From contig JASANH010001374.1 of the NCBI GenBank assembly GCA_030248295.1, forward strand, positions 992,001 through 1,056,000: a DNA stretch of 64,000 bases, written 5' to 3'. This DNA is from Mesodorylaimus sp. YZB2_4. Lineage: Eukaryota > Nematoda > Enoplea > Dorylaimida > Dorylaimidae. Below, piece after piece: positions 21,383 to 32,787 of the stretch (the stretch's first letter is position 1; every line of letters begins with the position of its first letter). Position numbers and translations under genes: made by a program. The notes under the pieces are model-generated. The model saw only the letters and a program-made list of their open reading frames with translations, made no database searches and had not been told where the DNA came from.

Positions 21383-21597
21383 GTCCGACACCTGAAACGA
21401 TGGCAACGGGAATACTGGCCGACCACGGCCAGGAATGGCCATCTGGCACACGACTGGTGTGCGACCCAGCGGGGGCCATCTGACCTGTCCACCCCCAGAC
21501 CAAGCAAATACAGAGCCACAGACTCTCCCATCCACCAAACCCGACCACTTTTCATTTCATTTTCTCAAACAAAGCATATAAAGCACAGACACCAGTC

Positions 21598-24029
21598 TCA
21601 ACTAGATTTGCCCACTGATCTCAAATAATTCAATCGCTGCCTGTCGAACTCTCTTTTCAATCGTCCCTGATCGTTCGGTGTTGGTGCCACCTTGCGTTTG
21701 GGCAAATGATTAAGAATAGCCGCCGTGACACTGCCATACGCGTGCGCATCGTTCATTATACCCACCACATGGTTCAGGCACAACGACTTGCCACCAATCA
21801 CTCTATAAGATCATCATCATTACCGAATCCCACCCCAAACTATATTTTACACTATGTTGCATCCCTGCATGGCGTGACAACTGGCTGAAACATGGGACCA
21901 TGGCGATGTATGAGATCTCACAGATTGTGCTATAAGTTGGAATTACCACATTCTCGCAGCGCAGGGGTAAAATATAGTTTCAGACAAAGGTGTTTATCTT
22001 GCGAGTGTCTAAAAGTATCCACATGGCGTTTATCCCTTCTTCCATCCTAGCCTGATTTAGAGGCATACTCTTACACACTGGCACTCCATACCTCCCCACT
22101 CCCACTCCATACCACAGTCACGTGATCAAGAGTTCATACGAGCACTTGAAGCATGACATGATGCGCAGAGAGCTGAGGGCAGTGCCATGTCATACTTTAT
22201 CTATAGCCAAGCATTATACAACGCACTCAGGAGCTAAGGAACACACATTGAGCATGCCCTGCGCTTTCCCATGATTCAGGATGGTGATAAGGCAACATGC
22301 TCAAAGAACCCTCTACGGCCTGCCACTCATCCCACTATCCAATCTGGGTAACCGACCAGCATCGACCCGTCCGCTGATCCAACGGGTGGATCAGTTCCCG
22401 ATCCGATCCGACTACCGGATCTGTAACTAAAAAGTTTTCGCCCTTTATCTGCTGGAAAATGACAAGGTCTGGCCTTCTATAATGAGAAAATCCCCTTTTT
22501 CTCTCTTATCAGCATTATCCCGCTTTAGGCGCTAGTTATCTCTCCTGTGTCCCGTGGAGAGTGACAGGCCAGGTTTGAGGATGCGATGCCGAGTACGTCA
22601 TTCCCATCAGTCTTCCATTTTTTGAAGCGGATCGGGCCGGGCCGAAATAGACCCTGGATCGGATCAGTCGATGCCGGGGTGACCTGATCGCTCGCTCACC
22701 TGGTGCAACGTTCCAACGGCAATCTCCTAGCCTCGATGCCTTCCTCCTTGGCTCTGGCCAACGTGAGATTGGGTCTGGGCAATCGATCGACCAGAGCAGC
22801 CATGATATAGACTTTGTCCGGATCATATTCGTTAACCGTCAGCTTGGCATCCGGCGACAAATAAACCATCTGATCCTTGGGGAAAATGTCCAAATAATGT
22901 TTCGATGTGATCGAACACAAAGTCGAATCGATGCCGCGCTTGAAATATCGATCAGCATCGTACCACGAATGATGACTCCGATCGCATCCAGTAAAAATAA
23001 TGTGATGAGGAAAACGATGCGCCCGATTCACGTGATGCACTTGGATCAATTGCTTGGAAGTCAGACTAGTCTCGACCGGCTTCATCAAAGGGTACCAACT
23101 CATGTCGACCACGAGGTGCGGACCCGACACCATGGCCTTGGCCAATCGATTATTCATGAACCTGAAACACATCCCTGAGTAACCTTGGTGCCTGGCGATT
23201 GGGAGAGTGTAATCCATCTCCCCTGGTAGCAAACGTCAACCCGTCGGATTGATGTTTCAGCCGCAACTGCAAGACTAACCTGCTGCAGTCGGCCGCACCA
23301 AGTACCTCGGGTACTTCTGCAACCTCACTGCCTGCTGGGCCATGGCCATCGATAACTCTCCCCTGCCTGCAACATCAACCCGTCGGGTTAATGTTTCAGC
23401 CGCAAGACTTTCCCACCCCAGTCGTTCGGTTGGCCACACTCCCTCCCACCACGCCTGCCAGGACTGGTTACGCAGGACATATTGGGCACTGAACTTGGCA
23501 CCCGACCTCGTCCTTACTTGATAATATCCGAGTCCAAAATCCTCCTGAACATGCAACTTCCACCAATGCCGTAGTAAATATGATCCTCTCGTCTCTGCTG
23601 AATATCGGCTCGTATACTCTCCACTTTTTCCATTAATTCCGGATCATTCTTACTATTCTTCTCCAATCTTTCTTTCTCCGTCAATCGTTCAACATCGTAC
23701 AAATATGTCAGATATTGAATCCTTTCCGTTTTTGTCTCCATCAATAAAATTCTTCTCCAATGTTTCACCGCCATTCGAGTCGGCATTCTCGAATCGGCAT
23801 ATTTGAATATTTCATATTCCGCCATATACGAGTCCAATAATTCACGGCCTTCATCATCCAACGAAGCGCGAAACAATTCCATATCGTCATTCATTTCAGC
23901 CTCCATTTGCGTTTTCGGAATCGCATTCGATGTCGATGCTAAATTCGAGGAATTACTAACCAGTCGCACGCAAGATTTTCTCGCCCTCGCCATCAATCGA
24001 GACGAGAACGAACGCAAAACTGACGCCAT
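21598..24029 (-). CDS. TRMT10C/MRPP1-like mitochondrial tRNA methyltransferase, copy B
   Basis: Tandem paralog of copy A with the same three-exon layout and identical intron phases: complement(join(21598..21802, 22700..23161, 23518..24029)), 392 aa. Exon 1: Arg/Ser-rich presequence (MASVLRSFSSRLMARARKSC) and HIYYGIGGSCMFRRIL. Exon 2: LVVDMSWYPLM, HHIIFTGC, KHYLDIFPKDQMVYLSPDA and VYIMAALVDR with the conserved Asp. Exon 3: SLCLNHVVGIMNDAHAYGSV and a basic tail. Both copies keep CLNHV and AYGSV. An acceptor (TTGTTTCAG) lies 6 bp before the ATG. Its stop is 215 bp before the ATG of copy A. Exon 1 is AT-richer than in copy A. TRMT10C-like is the best match; distinction from other TRMT10 classes rests on the presequence and HxDLFPK/VDK layout. 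Confidence 0.85.
22170..22262 (-). repeat. SINE-1 tail fragment
   Basis: Minus-strand match to the tail: GTGTTCCTTAGCTCCTGAGT, GCTTGGCTATAGATAAAG and ATGACATGGC. In intron 2 of TRMT10C-like B. Confidence 0.65.
22356..22678. mobile_element. MITE-like element with CCAGCATCGAC ends
   Basis: Begins CCAGCATCGACCCGTCCG and ends GGATCAGTCGATGCCGG; the termini are inverted repeats with GATCCGATCC-rich subterminal parts. The interior is shared with 4865-5169. In intron 2 of TRMT10C-like B, ending about 20 bp from the exon at 22700. Confidence 0.7.
23165..23430 (+). repeat. Two adjacent copies of dispersed repeat R-CCCGTC
   Basis: CAACCCGTCGGATTGATGTT at about 23228 and CAACCCGTCGGGTTAATGTT at about 23379, each preceded by a GGGAGAG/CTCCCCTGG segment and followed by CAGCCGCA and AAGACT. 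They sit in intron 1 of TRMT10C-like B. Confidence 0.65.
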
Positions 24030-24398
24030 TGCTTTCTGAAACAAGTGCACATAACACACTCACACCCACCTTAACCTCAAGTATTCTGGACATAACCATC
24101 AACAATCGCCGAGCCCCAACCACCCAATTTTTACTTATTTTTCCAGTCGAAGAATACTGAATCCATTCAACTGCACATCACGCACTGTCACAATAACAGG
24201 CACCAATAGTGTAGGTATGAAAGACCTGCCAGACTTGGTGCGGGACGAAAACCAGTGCGCACATCAAACACGATGGCGTACATAAACTACAAACTGTGCT
24301 CACCTCAGTGCAGCACCATAAAAATGTGAAAACCAAACCTCATAAAATATCCCTCATGCACATTATGCTTATACAGACCAGCTGCACCCAACGTCCGC
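24030..24398. other. Spacer between DENND6 and TRMT10C-like B
   Basis: A 369-bp gap between two minus-strand genes. It should hold the DENND6 3' UTR and the promoter or outron of TRMT10C-like B. No gene or obvious repeat seen. Confidence 0.5.
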
Positions 24399-27300
24399 TC
24401 AAGCACTAGCCGCCACGTGCTTCGACACCAGCACCATCCGCAGATCCTCCCTCAACGATTCCAGCACAGTCTCGTAATGAGCTTTCAATTTCGACATCCA
24501 CTCCGGCCTGACACTGTCCGCGTACGTCTCCGCGAATGCCTACAAACCAGCAAGACATCGAACATCCAAAGCCGGACTGGACCTAAGCCGTCTAACCCCA
24601 CCCCCTCAGTGGCATACATCTCATGACGCAGACACATTGCATCTTTGCTCACCCGCCCTCTTGGAAATGCCCTCGACCAAACCCCCTCATACCCTCAACC
24701 CCACAGTCACCTGACGATCCCCCTCAGTGGCATACATCTCATGACGCAGACACATTGCATCTTTGCTCACCCGCCCTCTTGGAAATGCCCTCGACCAAAC
24801 CCCCTCATACCCTCAACCCCACAGTCACCTGACGATCCCCCTCAGTGGCATACATCTCATGACGCAGACACATTGCATCTTTGCTCACCCGCCCTCTTGG
24901 AAATGCCCTCGACCAAACCCCCTCATACCCTCAACCCCACAGTCACCTGACGATCCCCCTCAGTGGCATACATCTCATGACGCAGGTACATCATACGGTT
25001 CCTTCAATATCAGCATGCCTCGAAACTGCGAAGCGCGCAAGACTCTCACCGCGCTCATCCAAGCTTCCCTCCCGACTGTCATAGGTATCTTGTACCTAAG
25101 CATCAGTGCGCGCGGCAAATTCAAATATTTCGCTATCAACGAGTTTTTTGTTGAAAAATTACAGCAAACTCTGCTCGCTCATATTTCTTTATTTCGAGAG
25201 TTCGACGAGGCCACGCCAAAACTCTCGGCGGGGGTCAAGATTCCCTTGGCTTTCCGACAGACAGGGGTCGCTAATTTTCGGCTTGTCTAGTGGGGGATCC
25301 TTTTTCCAAACTTTTTACATTGAAAATTTTACAATTTTTAAAAGCCTGGGTGGTCACCATGGCTATATCTCCCAGTTTCGGATGCTGCCACCGTGTTTGG
25401 TGGGGAGGGGGATCGTCTCGTAATCACCCTACTTACCAAACTTTCACGTAATTTCAACGCGAAATCCACAATTTCCACTTCTTGTTTCGTACTCAGAGCT
25501 TCTTTCACTTCCTACAATAAATTTTAAAAAAATCAAATAAAAGTGGTCTCAAATAAAACCAAAATCAACTCACCGAAGAGCATAAAACTTCTAAATGAAG
25601 TAATTGCAATTGATGATTCACTTCGGATTGTCGTTGCCGATACCAACCCACGAAATTCGGACATCGAACAAATTGTCTGAAACCGAAAAAAAACGTGAAT
25701 TAGGCGAGACATCCGCTGTGTAGCGTTCGTGCAGAATCGCCCCTCCCGATGCCAAAAAAATGGTCAGGATTGAATGTTGTGGAGATGTTGCAGAAGGGTA
25801 AGCTGGAGGAAAATTAGTGGCTTATTGAAATGATATAGAAGAAGGAAAGAATTGTTAGCTTTTTCGCTTGCCTGATTTTGAATGCAATGCTAAGCAGTGC
25901 ACTAAAAATATCCAAGGAAAGTGAATCTTCGACTATGTATTTTCTGGCTACCCATGCTGGGGCTTAGGACATATCTACAGCGAAAAAAAGCACTCTTTTA
26001 AATCCCAATCCCGGTCGAGATTTATCGAGTCCCGATACCACTGCGCGCCACCATCAACCGAACAATAGCTGCCACCTGTCACTGCCACGCAATCATCGAC
26101 TGCAGCACGCACAAGTTGTTTCATCTGCCTGCAAATCACTGTGGAGCCCGTCCTACTTTCCCCAAATCTAAAGATGCCTGACTGGCCTGATGAATATTAG
26201 GGATTAACCAAAAGTTTGCGGGGCCAGTTCTTTTATCCCTGCTGAATCGGGCTTGCCCCAATCCAGGCTCAACTGGCTGTCACTGTGACACATTGCAGTG
26301 CACATCAGTTTGATCCAGCGATCACCTTACACAAGCTCTTCTTGCAATTAACTTTGTGCTACACAAGTATGGGCAAGGGGTAGGCCCCCTGTTGGGTCGG
26401 CCGGGACATTGAACCCTTCCTCTCAAACTCACCCTACCTCAGGTCCAGCAGGAAGGAAGCACAAGCGGTCAAATTGTATGTAGGCTGGACCAAGACCTGG
26501 CTGACCAAGCCATGGCCTCCAAGCACAGGCCAATCGTCCAGCCAGCCAACAGTACTCTATGTAAACAGCCATACAACTCACTCGACTCGACCCGAACCAG
26601 ACCTGTCTCACACGCGATCAGATCTGATCTGATCTCTACCCCCCCCCCCCAAAACCCTCTTACCCAGCCGACCTTGCCCATACTTGGCGCTAGAGCTAGT
26701 GCTATCAGTAGCATAGGCGCTCGTCTATGTAACACTGTGCACAGCGGCAGGAATATCCTTCATATCCCCTGCTCAAGTGTGATACCCCGCATTGCATCCA
26801 CTGTACATTATATCGACACATAACCAATGTGGACAAAGCGATCATATCCAAAACTTTGAGCCTTTTACCTGATAATCCAAAATCAGTGCCCACTGCACAC
26901 CTCAGTGAGCTCTGCTGCTACTGACTACTTGTTTCAGATATCGCACACCATTGCCCCTCCAAGGACAGCTTACGCCTAATCTGAACCTACTGCTTCTTCT
27001 TTAACCCCGAAATGCTTTTTTTGCTCTCTGACGTGTACTCCAGGATTTTATCGCATTCTGTTTTTTGTTGTCTATGCATACATACACTGCCAAGTGCCCA
27101 TTTGCAGCTTACGAGTTAGTGTACAAGGATCGGGAAATGATTTCCCTGATTTTTCTTACCTGTCTCATGACTACTAAATTAATTTCAGCTGATTCATTAA
27201 TTTCAACCATGATTACGAGGTCTATAAAAACGCGGGTGATTCGAAATAGAGAGCCTCAAAATGCAACCTCTCCGGTTTCCCTGATTTTAGCTCAAAATTT

Positions 27301-30300
27301 TCATTTTCCCAGGTTTCCCAGACACATCTCGGATTCGCTGACTTTTCCCAGTATTCCAGCTCGTACAAACCCTGGTCTAGTGTACTGAAAAATGTGATAA
27401 GCTCACTAGCGTCATGTCCCTATCTCATCCACATCAGCTAACATTGATCATGGTCACACGCCAGTCCTCACCACCACTGTCTCACGCCAACATGGCATGG
27501 CAGTATGTCATTGCGTTTGCCAGTGAGGACAATGCTAATCTCTGTCCAACAGACCCCATCACTATTCCGTGGCACAGCCCCCATCGAGGACGCCCTCACC
27601 CCATCCCTCTTACTTGTACAATCCAATCCAATCTCCTTTTACAGTACTCGTCAAATGTGGCCCGGCCGCTTCTAAAGTCGACAAGAATTCTTCCACATCA
27701 AAATCTCTTACTTTCGGTGCCGACTGAAACACATGAATTCTCCATTCACTAAATCCCCACACCCTAATTTTACTCCATCTTACCTTGAACGGCGAAATAT
27801 GTCTTTTCAAAGGCATTTGACTCGCAATAAATCGCTCCTAAATTTCAAAAAAACCTATAAAACTAAACGAAAACGTTTAAAAAAATCGCTTACCAACGGA
27901 ATTATAAGACTTTGAGTTAGCTCCAAGAAATGTCTCCTAATCAACTGACTTTGAGCTTCGATGGGTCGTTTCGACTGCATTCCCTAAAATCGATCATCAG
28001 CCTCAAATATCGATTCCTTTCTTGCTTTCTTAATCCACTTAAAGCGCGGGCAGCAGCTGCGACCATTTTTCCTGCCTACTCGTCAATGATCAGAAGACTG
28101 GTCAGGCAGTGCGCGACCAGTTAGTTACCTGGCGTCTGATTGGCCGAGATTGGAGGCGGAGCACCTGGCGTCACCTCAAAGGGTATGTGCGAGGTCACGC
28201 GACCACTCATCCAAACACCCGTCCATTAAATTCCAAGCTAGCAAGACTGCACCAGCCAGACCCTAGAATTTCCACATTTCGATCATGCCTCAGGCAACTC
28301 ACCAGTAATCAGGGAAAACCAGGCATATTCGACACTGGCCAGTCCACCCTCCTCCTCTCATAAGCTACACACCGCCTCAAGTCATACTTAACCCATAGCC
28401 AAGCACTCGAGGGCTAAGGAAGACATTTGACAATTATTTTTACCCAGGCTGGACTCGAACCCTCTCCTGCAAGCGTGAGAAGCAGACGACTTTAACCCGC
28501 TAGGCCACGACCCACGTCCTCCTCACTTTCATCAGTCGCTTGAGCAGTCCTTTATCTCGATTCAAATAAGCTTTGTACCTCGAATAAATACCTGGAAAAA
28601 ACGAGTCAAATACCCGCCTTGAACATTGCAATAATCACAATCGACTTACCCGGTTTTTGATCAATGGTCCTCAGCTCACGGCCCTTCTTCAATTTGGCAG
28701 ATACACTCGGCGATCCTAAACAGCACGCAAACATAAACTCGACTACGACTGGCACAATGGCCATCGTACCGTTCGGCGTAGCACTAGCACTTGGATTATC
28801 GCTGAATCGAAGAACGTGAGGCCAGTTTTCTAATGCTTTGGCAAAAAACGGATTCGTCACTCCAAGCATCACGTTAGGTCTAAACAGAAACTACATATTA
28901 CCAGACAGACACAGAAAAACAACAAATTTAGCCCCCAGCGGGAATCGAACCTAGTCATTAATCCCAGTAACGGTATTCAGTCGCTCAGGTTCGATTCCCA
29001 CTCAGGCCTCAATTTTTTACCATGTCAAATACAAAATTACTTACGCCGAATGCGGTTTCGAGCTATATTCCTTAAATTCGCTATCGTGAATTGTAAAAAA
29101 CGGACGATAATCGACGCAATATCGCAGCGGCCATATCAGACTAACCAAACTTTGTACAATCGACGAACACGCAGTCGGTGATGTCGCCATAACCGCTAAT
29201 GGCTAGAAAGAGAAACTTTCAGTGACTCCATCATAAAAACAAGGAAAACGTTACCTCCGCCAGCAGCACCAACTCCCACAACAAATGTATATGAGCCGCC
29301 ACAGGCAGCAGATTCCTAAAAAGGTGCATCTAATTGTAAGATTCCCAGCCTGGAACTCCTGTTAGACTGAAGGTGTTATGTATGAGACGCTGACGCTGAC
29401 ACCGACAGTGTAAGGGCCTAAATTACAGTCGGGTGCACACACGTCTGTTACAATGCGTTTTTGCTCAAAATTTTTAGCAAAAACTAGGGTTTATGTCAGG
29501 GACAATTTTTGGAGAAAAATATGTTCTATCGACTGCTTGTCTTTGTTTTGCGTTTATTAAGTTTATAACAAATTTTTCCATTTTAATCGCAAAACTTTTG
29601 ATACAAACTGAAAACGAAAACTCGAGCCTCGAAATTACATCTGCTTGATAGAGCACATTTTTCTCTACAAAATTTTCGCTGACATTAACTCAAGTTATCG
29701 CTAAAAGTTTCGAGAAAAATCGCCCGGAAGCGGCGATTCACGAATTTGGCGCACACCCCCTGTCGCACAGCGAAGGGAACATTTTGTCGATTCAAAGGGA
29801 AAAACATTCTTATAAACTCAAAAAAGCGGTAAAAGCAAAACAAAGAACCGGTCGAGAGAGCATATTTTTCTCGACATAATTGTCGCCAGCATCCGAAACC
29901 TATCTCGAAGATTCTCATTTTCCCTGATTTTCGCAGGTTTTTCGCACAGTTTTGAAATTGTTTTTAAGATTTTTAAACCGTAACCAACCCTACTCAGGCT
30001 GCAGCTCCTCGAATATCGGTTATCCCGCGCAAGCAAAACTCAATGAGAGGCGTTCCGCGCAAACCTCTCACTGCGCCCGGCCAAGTTTACCTCCCGACTG
30101 TCATAAGGCGCTTGCACCTGAGCATCAGTGCGCGCGGCAAATTTAAAAATATTTAACTATCAGGGAGCTGATGCCTAAAGTTACACAGCCGCTGATTCTT
30201 CTTTACTTCGAGAATGTGACTTATACTTTATAGCTTGACCCTGTATACTTGCACCCTTGGTCCAGACCCTGCCGCGCCAAAAGTCGCGGCTGGGTCAGGA

Positions 30301-32787
30301 TTGCGGTGCAGCTCACCAACTTCTGGCTCATCGAGGATGGGGGTCGGGATTTCCTTGGCTTTCCCATGGGGAGTCGCATAATTTTTGGCTTGTCTAGAGG
30401 GGGGTCAGACCCGCTTTTCATAATTTTAACATTACAAAATTGACGATTTGTCTAGCCTAGGGCGGGGGATACACTCCCAGTTTCGGATGCTGCTTGTCGC
30501 TGACATCAATTTAGTTTATCGCAAAAAATTTTGAGAAAAATTACCTGAGAGCGACCAACTATAATTAGACCCGAGTAATTGTAGTCGGTCGGGCGCCTGT
30601 CATGACAGGCACGTGTGCGTCTTATTCGCGGAGTCACCACTTTCAGCCGATTTTTTTCGAAATATTTAGCGATAACCTAATTTGATGTCAGCGACAATTT
30701 CATAGAGAAAAATGTGCTCTATCAAGCAGATATCACTTCTAGGCTTGATTTTTTGTTTTCAGTTTTTATCAACGATTTTTCATAAGTTTTTTCAAATTAA
30801 ATGGAAAAAATTCGTCATAAACTTGATAAACGCAAAACAAAGACAGCCAGTCGATAGAGCACATTTTTTTCTATAAAATTGTCGCTGACCTAAACCCTCG
30901 TTATCGCTAAAAATTTCGAGAAAAATTGCCTGAAAGCGGCCCAGGCGCAAAAACGCATTTTAACAGGCGTGTGTGCACCCGACTATAATGTGGCCCTAAA
31001 CGGGCTTTATATCAGAAAAGACGGCCACTTACTCGTAAAGATTCCCTTCTTGCACTATGGGCAAAACTTTCGTTGAGGTAAACGAAGAACCCTGAAAGTA
31101 GAAACCTAGAAAACATGAATTATCAAAAACCCGCTGCACTTACATCTCTGTCAATAATGGGCACGTGTTCGGGCGAACCGTTCGTGTCGAACCGACTGGG
31201 TAATCGAACACGGGCAACGTTGCCCATCAATGGCAAATTGAGAATTACGCCCGGAATCGGAGATGGCCATTGCTCGATATTATGACATGCTAAAAAATCA
31301 TTAGATAAAAACTAAAAATGTTTTTGACGTCATGTCATATTTCATCCAAGCACTCGAGGGCTAAGGAACACATTTGACAATATTTTTTTACCGAGGCGGG
31401 AGTCGAACCCTGCCCTAAGCCAGCGTGAGGCCACAACACGACCCCGGCCCGCCAAATTTTTCAGCGCACTCGAGGGCGAAAGGCGGGAGTCGAACCCCCT
31501 GCTGAGACGCGGGCGTGATTATACCTGCTTCAATTCCGGGCTCGCCATTTTCGAAATATTCAGGAGCAATGAGACGAATAACGCAATCGAATAAATTGGT
31601 CAATGGTAAATGTGTCAACAAAACGACTGACTGTAAAATAAACAATCATTTTCATAAATTTAATTCAAAATTCATCGAAATATTCTTACTTTTTGAAAAT
31701 ATCCACGAGGAATGCTTTTATCTCGAACTTGACGAAAATAGACGAAGCCAAAATAATAATTTGGATCAGCCTTAAAAAATGCCAGGATTCAAAATTTATA
31801 AAGCATGACATTGGAACATCAAAACAAACTTGAAAAAGTTTTTTTAGAAAACTAAGAACAGCAGAATCAGACTCGCTCTATATTCATTCAACCAATTCAA
31901 ACAGTCAGCTTACTTGAAAAGCATATGCGCATTCCCGATTGTAATTTTCCATCATTTTCCGACTTTGTAATTTCTGTGCCGAAGCGCCACCAGTCTTCCG
32001 AATCCGAAAATGAAACGTCGTATCGCCCATACATCCTTAACAGGTAAGAATACGGTGTGTACAGAGTTCACACAAGCTGGAAATGATTTTCTGATTTTTC
32101 GAGGTTTTCCACATGAAACTTGCTTTTTTTCCCTGATTATTTTCGCATTGTCCCCACTCTGAACTTCCAGCACGGTCAAAGAAAAGGCGGGTGACTCGAA
32201 ATTCGGAACCTCGTAATGCAATCTATCATTTCTCCCTGATTTTGGGTCCGAATACCCATTTCCCCTGATTTTCCAAGCATTTCTTGGCTTTGCAACGTTG
32301 TGTTAACGTCAGTGTATGACAAAGCCGCAAACACTTAAAACATGAATTTTTCGGTGTGAGTTCACACATAAAAAAGACACGATTCGCAAGTTAGAAAATT
32401 TGAACACTGCTCAAACGGTTTTTTCCGCTATTCGATCAATAAACGCATTCTCAGTCCCAAATTTGCCCCAATTTTTTACCTGAATTCGAATCAGGAAAAG
32501 ATAAATAGCAAATATTCGATCTCTAAAAAGACGAAAACAAATCGCATCGAATTCTTTATTTTTCGGCAACAAATTTTTGGCTTACTTCGGTCTCCGTCAA
32601 CGATGCATTTGGAGGAAATATGGCCTGAAATGTTGTAAATCAGTGTAAGAAAAATAAAATACAGTGAGAAACGTAATTCGATTCAAGAGCTTACTTCGAG
32701 AGCTTGTCCAATTTCTAAATCAAATGTCAAAACGCAAATACAATGAACCCAATTCGAAAATTGTTCCCAAGGCAAAATAACGTCCAT
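24399..32787 (-). CDS. DENND6: DENND6 (FAM116) DENN-domain Rab exchange factor (complete, 18 exons)
   Basis: DENND6 proteins are guanine-nucleotide exchange factors for Rab14, acting in endocytic recycling. Exons (minus strand): 32695..32787, 32586..32624, 32480..32522, 31914..32035, 31690..31770, 31525..31630, 31144..31289, 31033..31091, 29255..29315, 29045..29202, 28650..28879, 28527..28591, 27894..27983, 27784..27837, 27614..27723, 25574..25676, 25437..25511, 24399..24539; total 591 aa (human DENND6A 608) and every junction is in phase. Landmarks: [159 protein letters not shown] and LHLEVLCSS. Exon 11 carries extra hydrophobic residues compared with the vertebrate proteins. It is divergent from ELAC2, 456 bp between starts. 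Introns host nested transposons and a 118-bp satellite. Confidence 0.94.
24603..24990. repeat. 118-bp tandem repeat, about 3.3 copies
   Basis: The landmark CTCAGTGGCATACATCTCAT recurs at 24605, 24723, 24841 and 24959, an exact 118-bp step with almost no divergence. In the last DENND6 intron (24540-25436). Confidence 0.95.
25011..25387. mobile_element. hAT-like MITE, degenerate copy
   Basis: Ends CAGCATGCCTCGAAAC and GTTTCGGATGCTG resemble the perfect ends of the element at 29887-30492. Interiors share CCTCCCGACTGTCATA, GCATCAGTGCGCGCGGCAAA and GGCTTGTCTAG. No target duplication is evident. Confidence 0.7.
25855..26040 (+). repeat. Dispersed repeat shared with 5840-6000
   Basis: CTTGCCTGATTTTGAATGCA, TATTTTCTGGCTACC, ATCTACAGCGAAAAA and AATCCCAATCCCGG recur in the large CPT2 intron. 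Class unknown. In DENND6 intron 25677-27613. Confidence 0.5.
27130..27375 (+). repeat. Dispersed CCCTGATTTT repeat
   Basis: GGAAATGATTTCCCTGATTT, a GCGGGTGATTCGAAAT core, then CTCTCCGGTTTCCCTGATTT and CCCAGGTTTCCC. A related copy lies at 32070-32290, and a fragment occurs at 29915-29945. Confidence 0.5.
28378..28516 (-). repeat. SINE-1 copy
   Basis: On the minus strand: GTCGTGGCCTAGCGGGTTAA (A box), GAGAGGGTTCGAGTCCAGCC (B box), CCTTAGCCCTCGAGTGCTTG and GCTATGGGTTAAGTATGAC. It ends about 10 bp from DENND6 exon 12. Confidence 0.88.
29405..31005. mobile_element. TAGGGCC-family inverted-repeat element interrupted by a hAT-like MITE
   Basis: Left end AGGGCC-TAAATTACAGTCGG then GTGCACACACG-CTGTTA-AATGCGTTTTTGC at 29410-29465; right end is its complement at about 30945-31003. 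Inside are alternating copies of the GATGTCAGCGACAATTT / GAGAAAAATATGCTCTATCG block. A second element (29887-30492) is inserted in it. All within the DENND6 intron 29316-31032. Confidence 0.8.
29887..30492. mobile_element. hAT-like MITE with 13-bp perfect TIRs and 8-bp TSD
   Basis: Starts CAGCATCCGAAAC and ends GTTTCGGATGCTG, perfect 13-bp inverted repeats. Flanks ATTGTCGC (29879-29886) and CTTGTCGC (30493-30500) match at 7 of 8 positions, and removing the 606-bp insert restores the host element's GTCGCTGAC block. CAG start plus 8-bp duplication is typical of hAT elements. No transposase ORF. Confidence 0.85.
31325..31500 (-). repeat. SINE-1 copy followed by a second tRNA-like piece
   Basis: Minus strand: GGGTTCGACTCCCGCCTCGG, then the tail CCTTAGCCCTCGAGTGCTTG; a second GGGGTTCGACTCCCGCC lies at about 31480-31500 with GCCCTCGAGTGCGC after it. 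In DENND6 intron 31290-31524. Confidence 0.75.

Noticed and set aside
24763-25290. 175-aa open frame over the 118-bp satellite
   Set aside because: Open only because of the repeat, lies in a DENND6 intron and runs into a MITE remnant.
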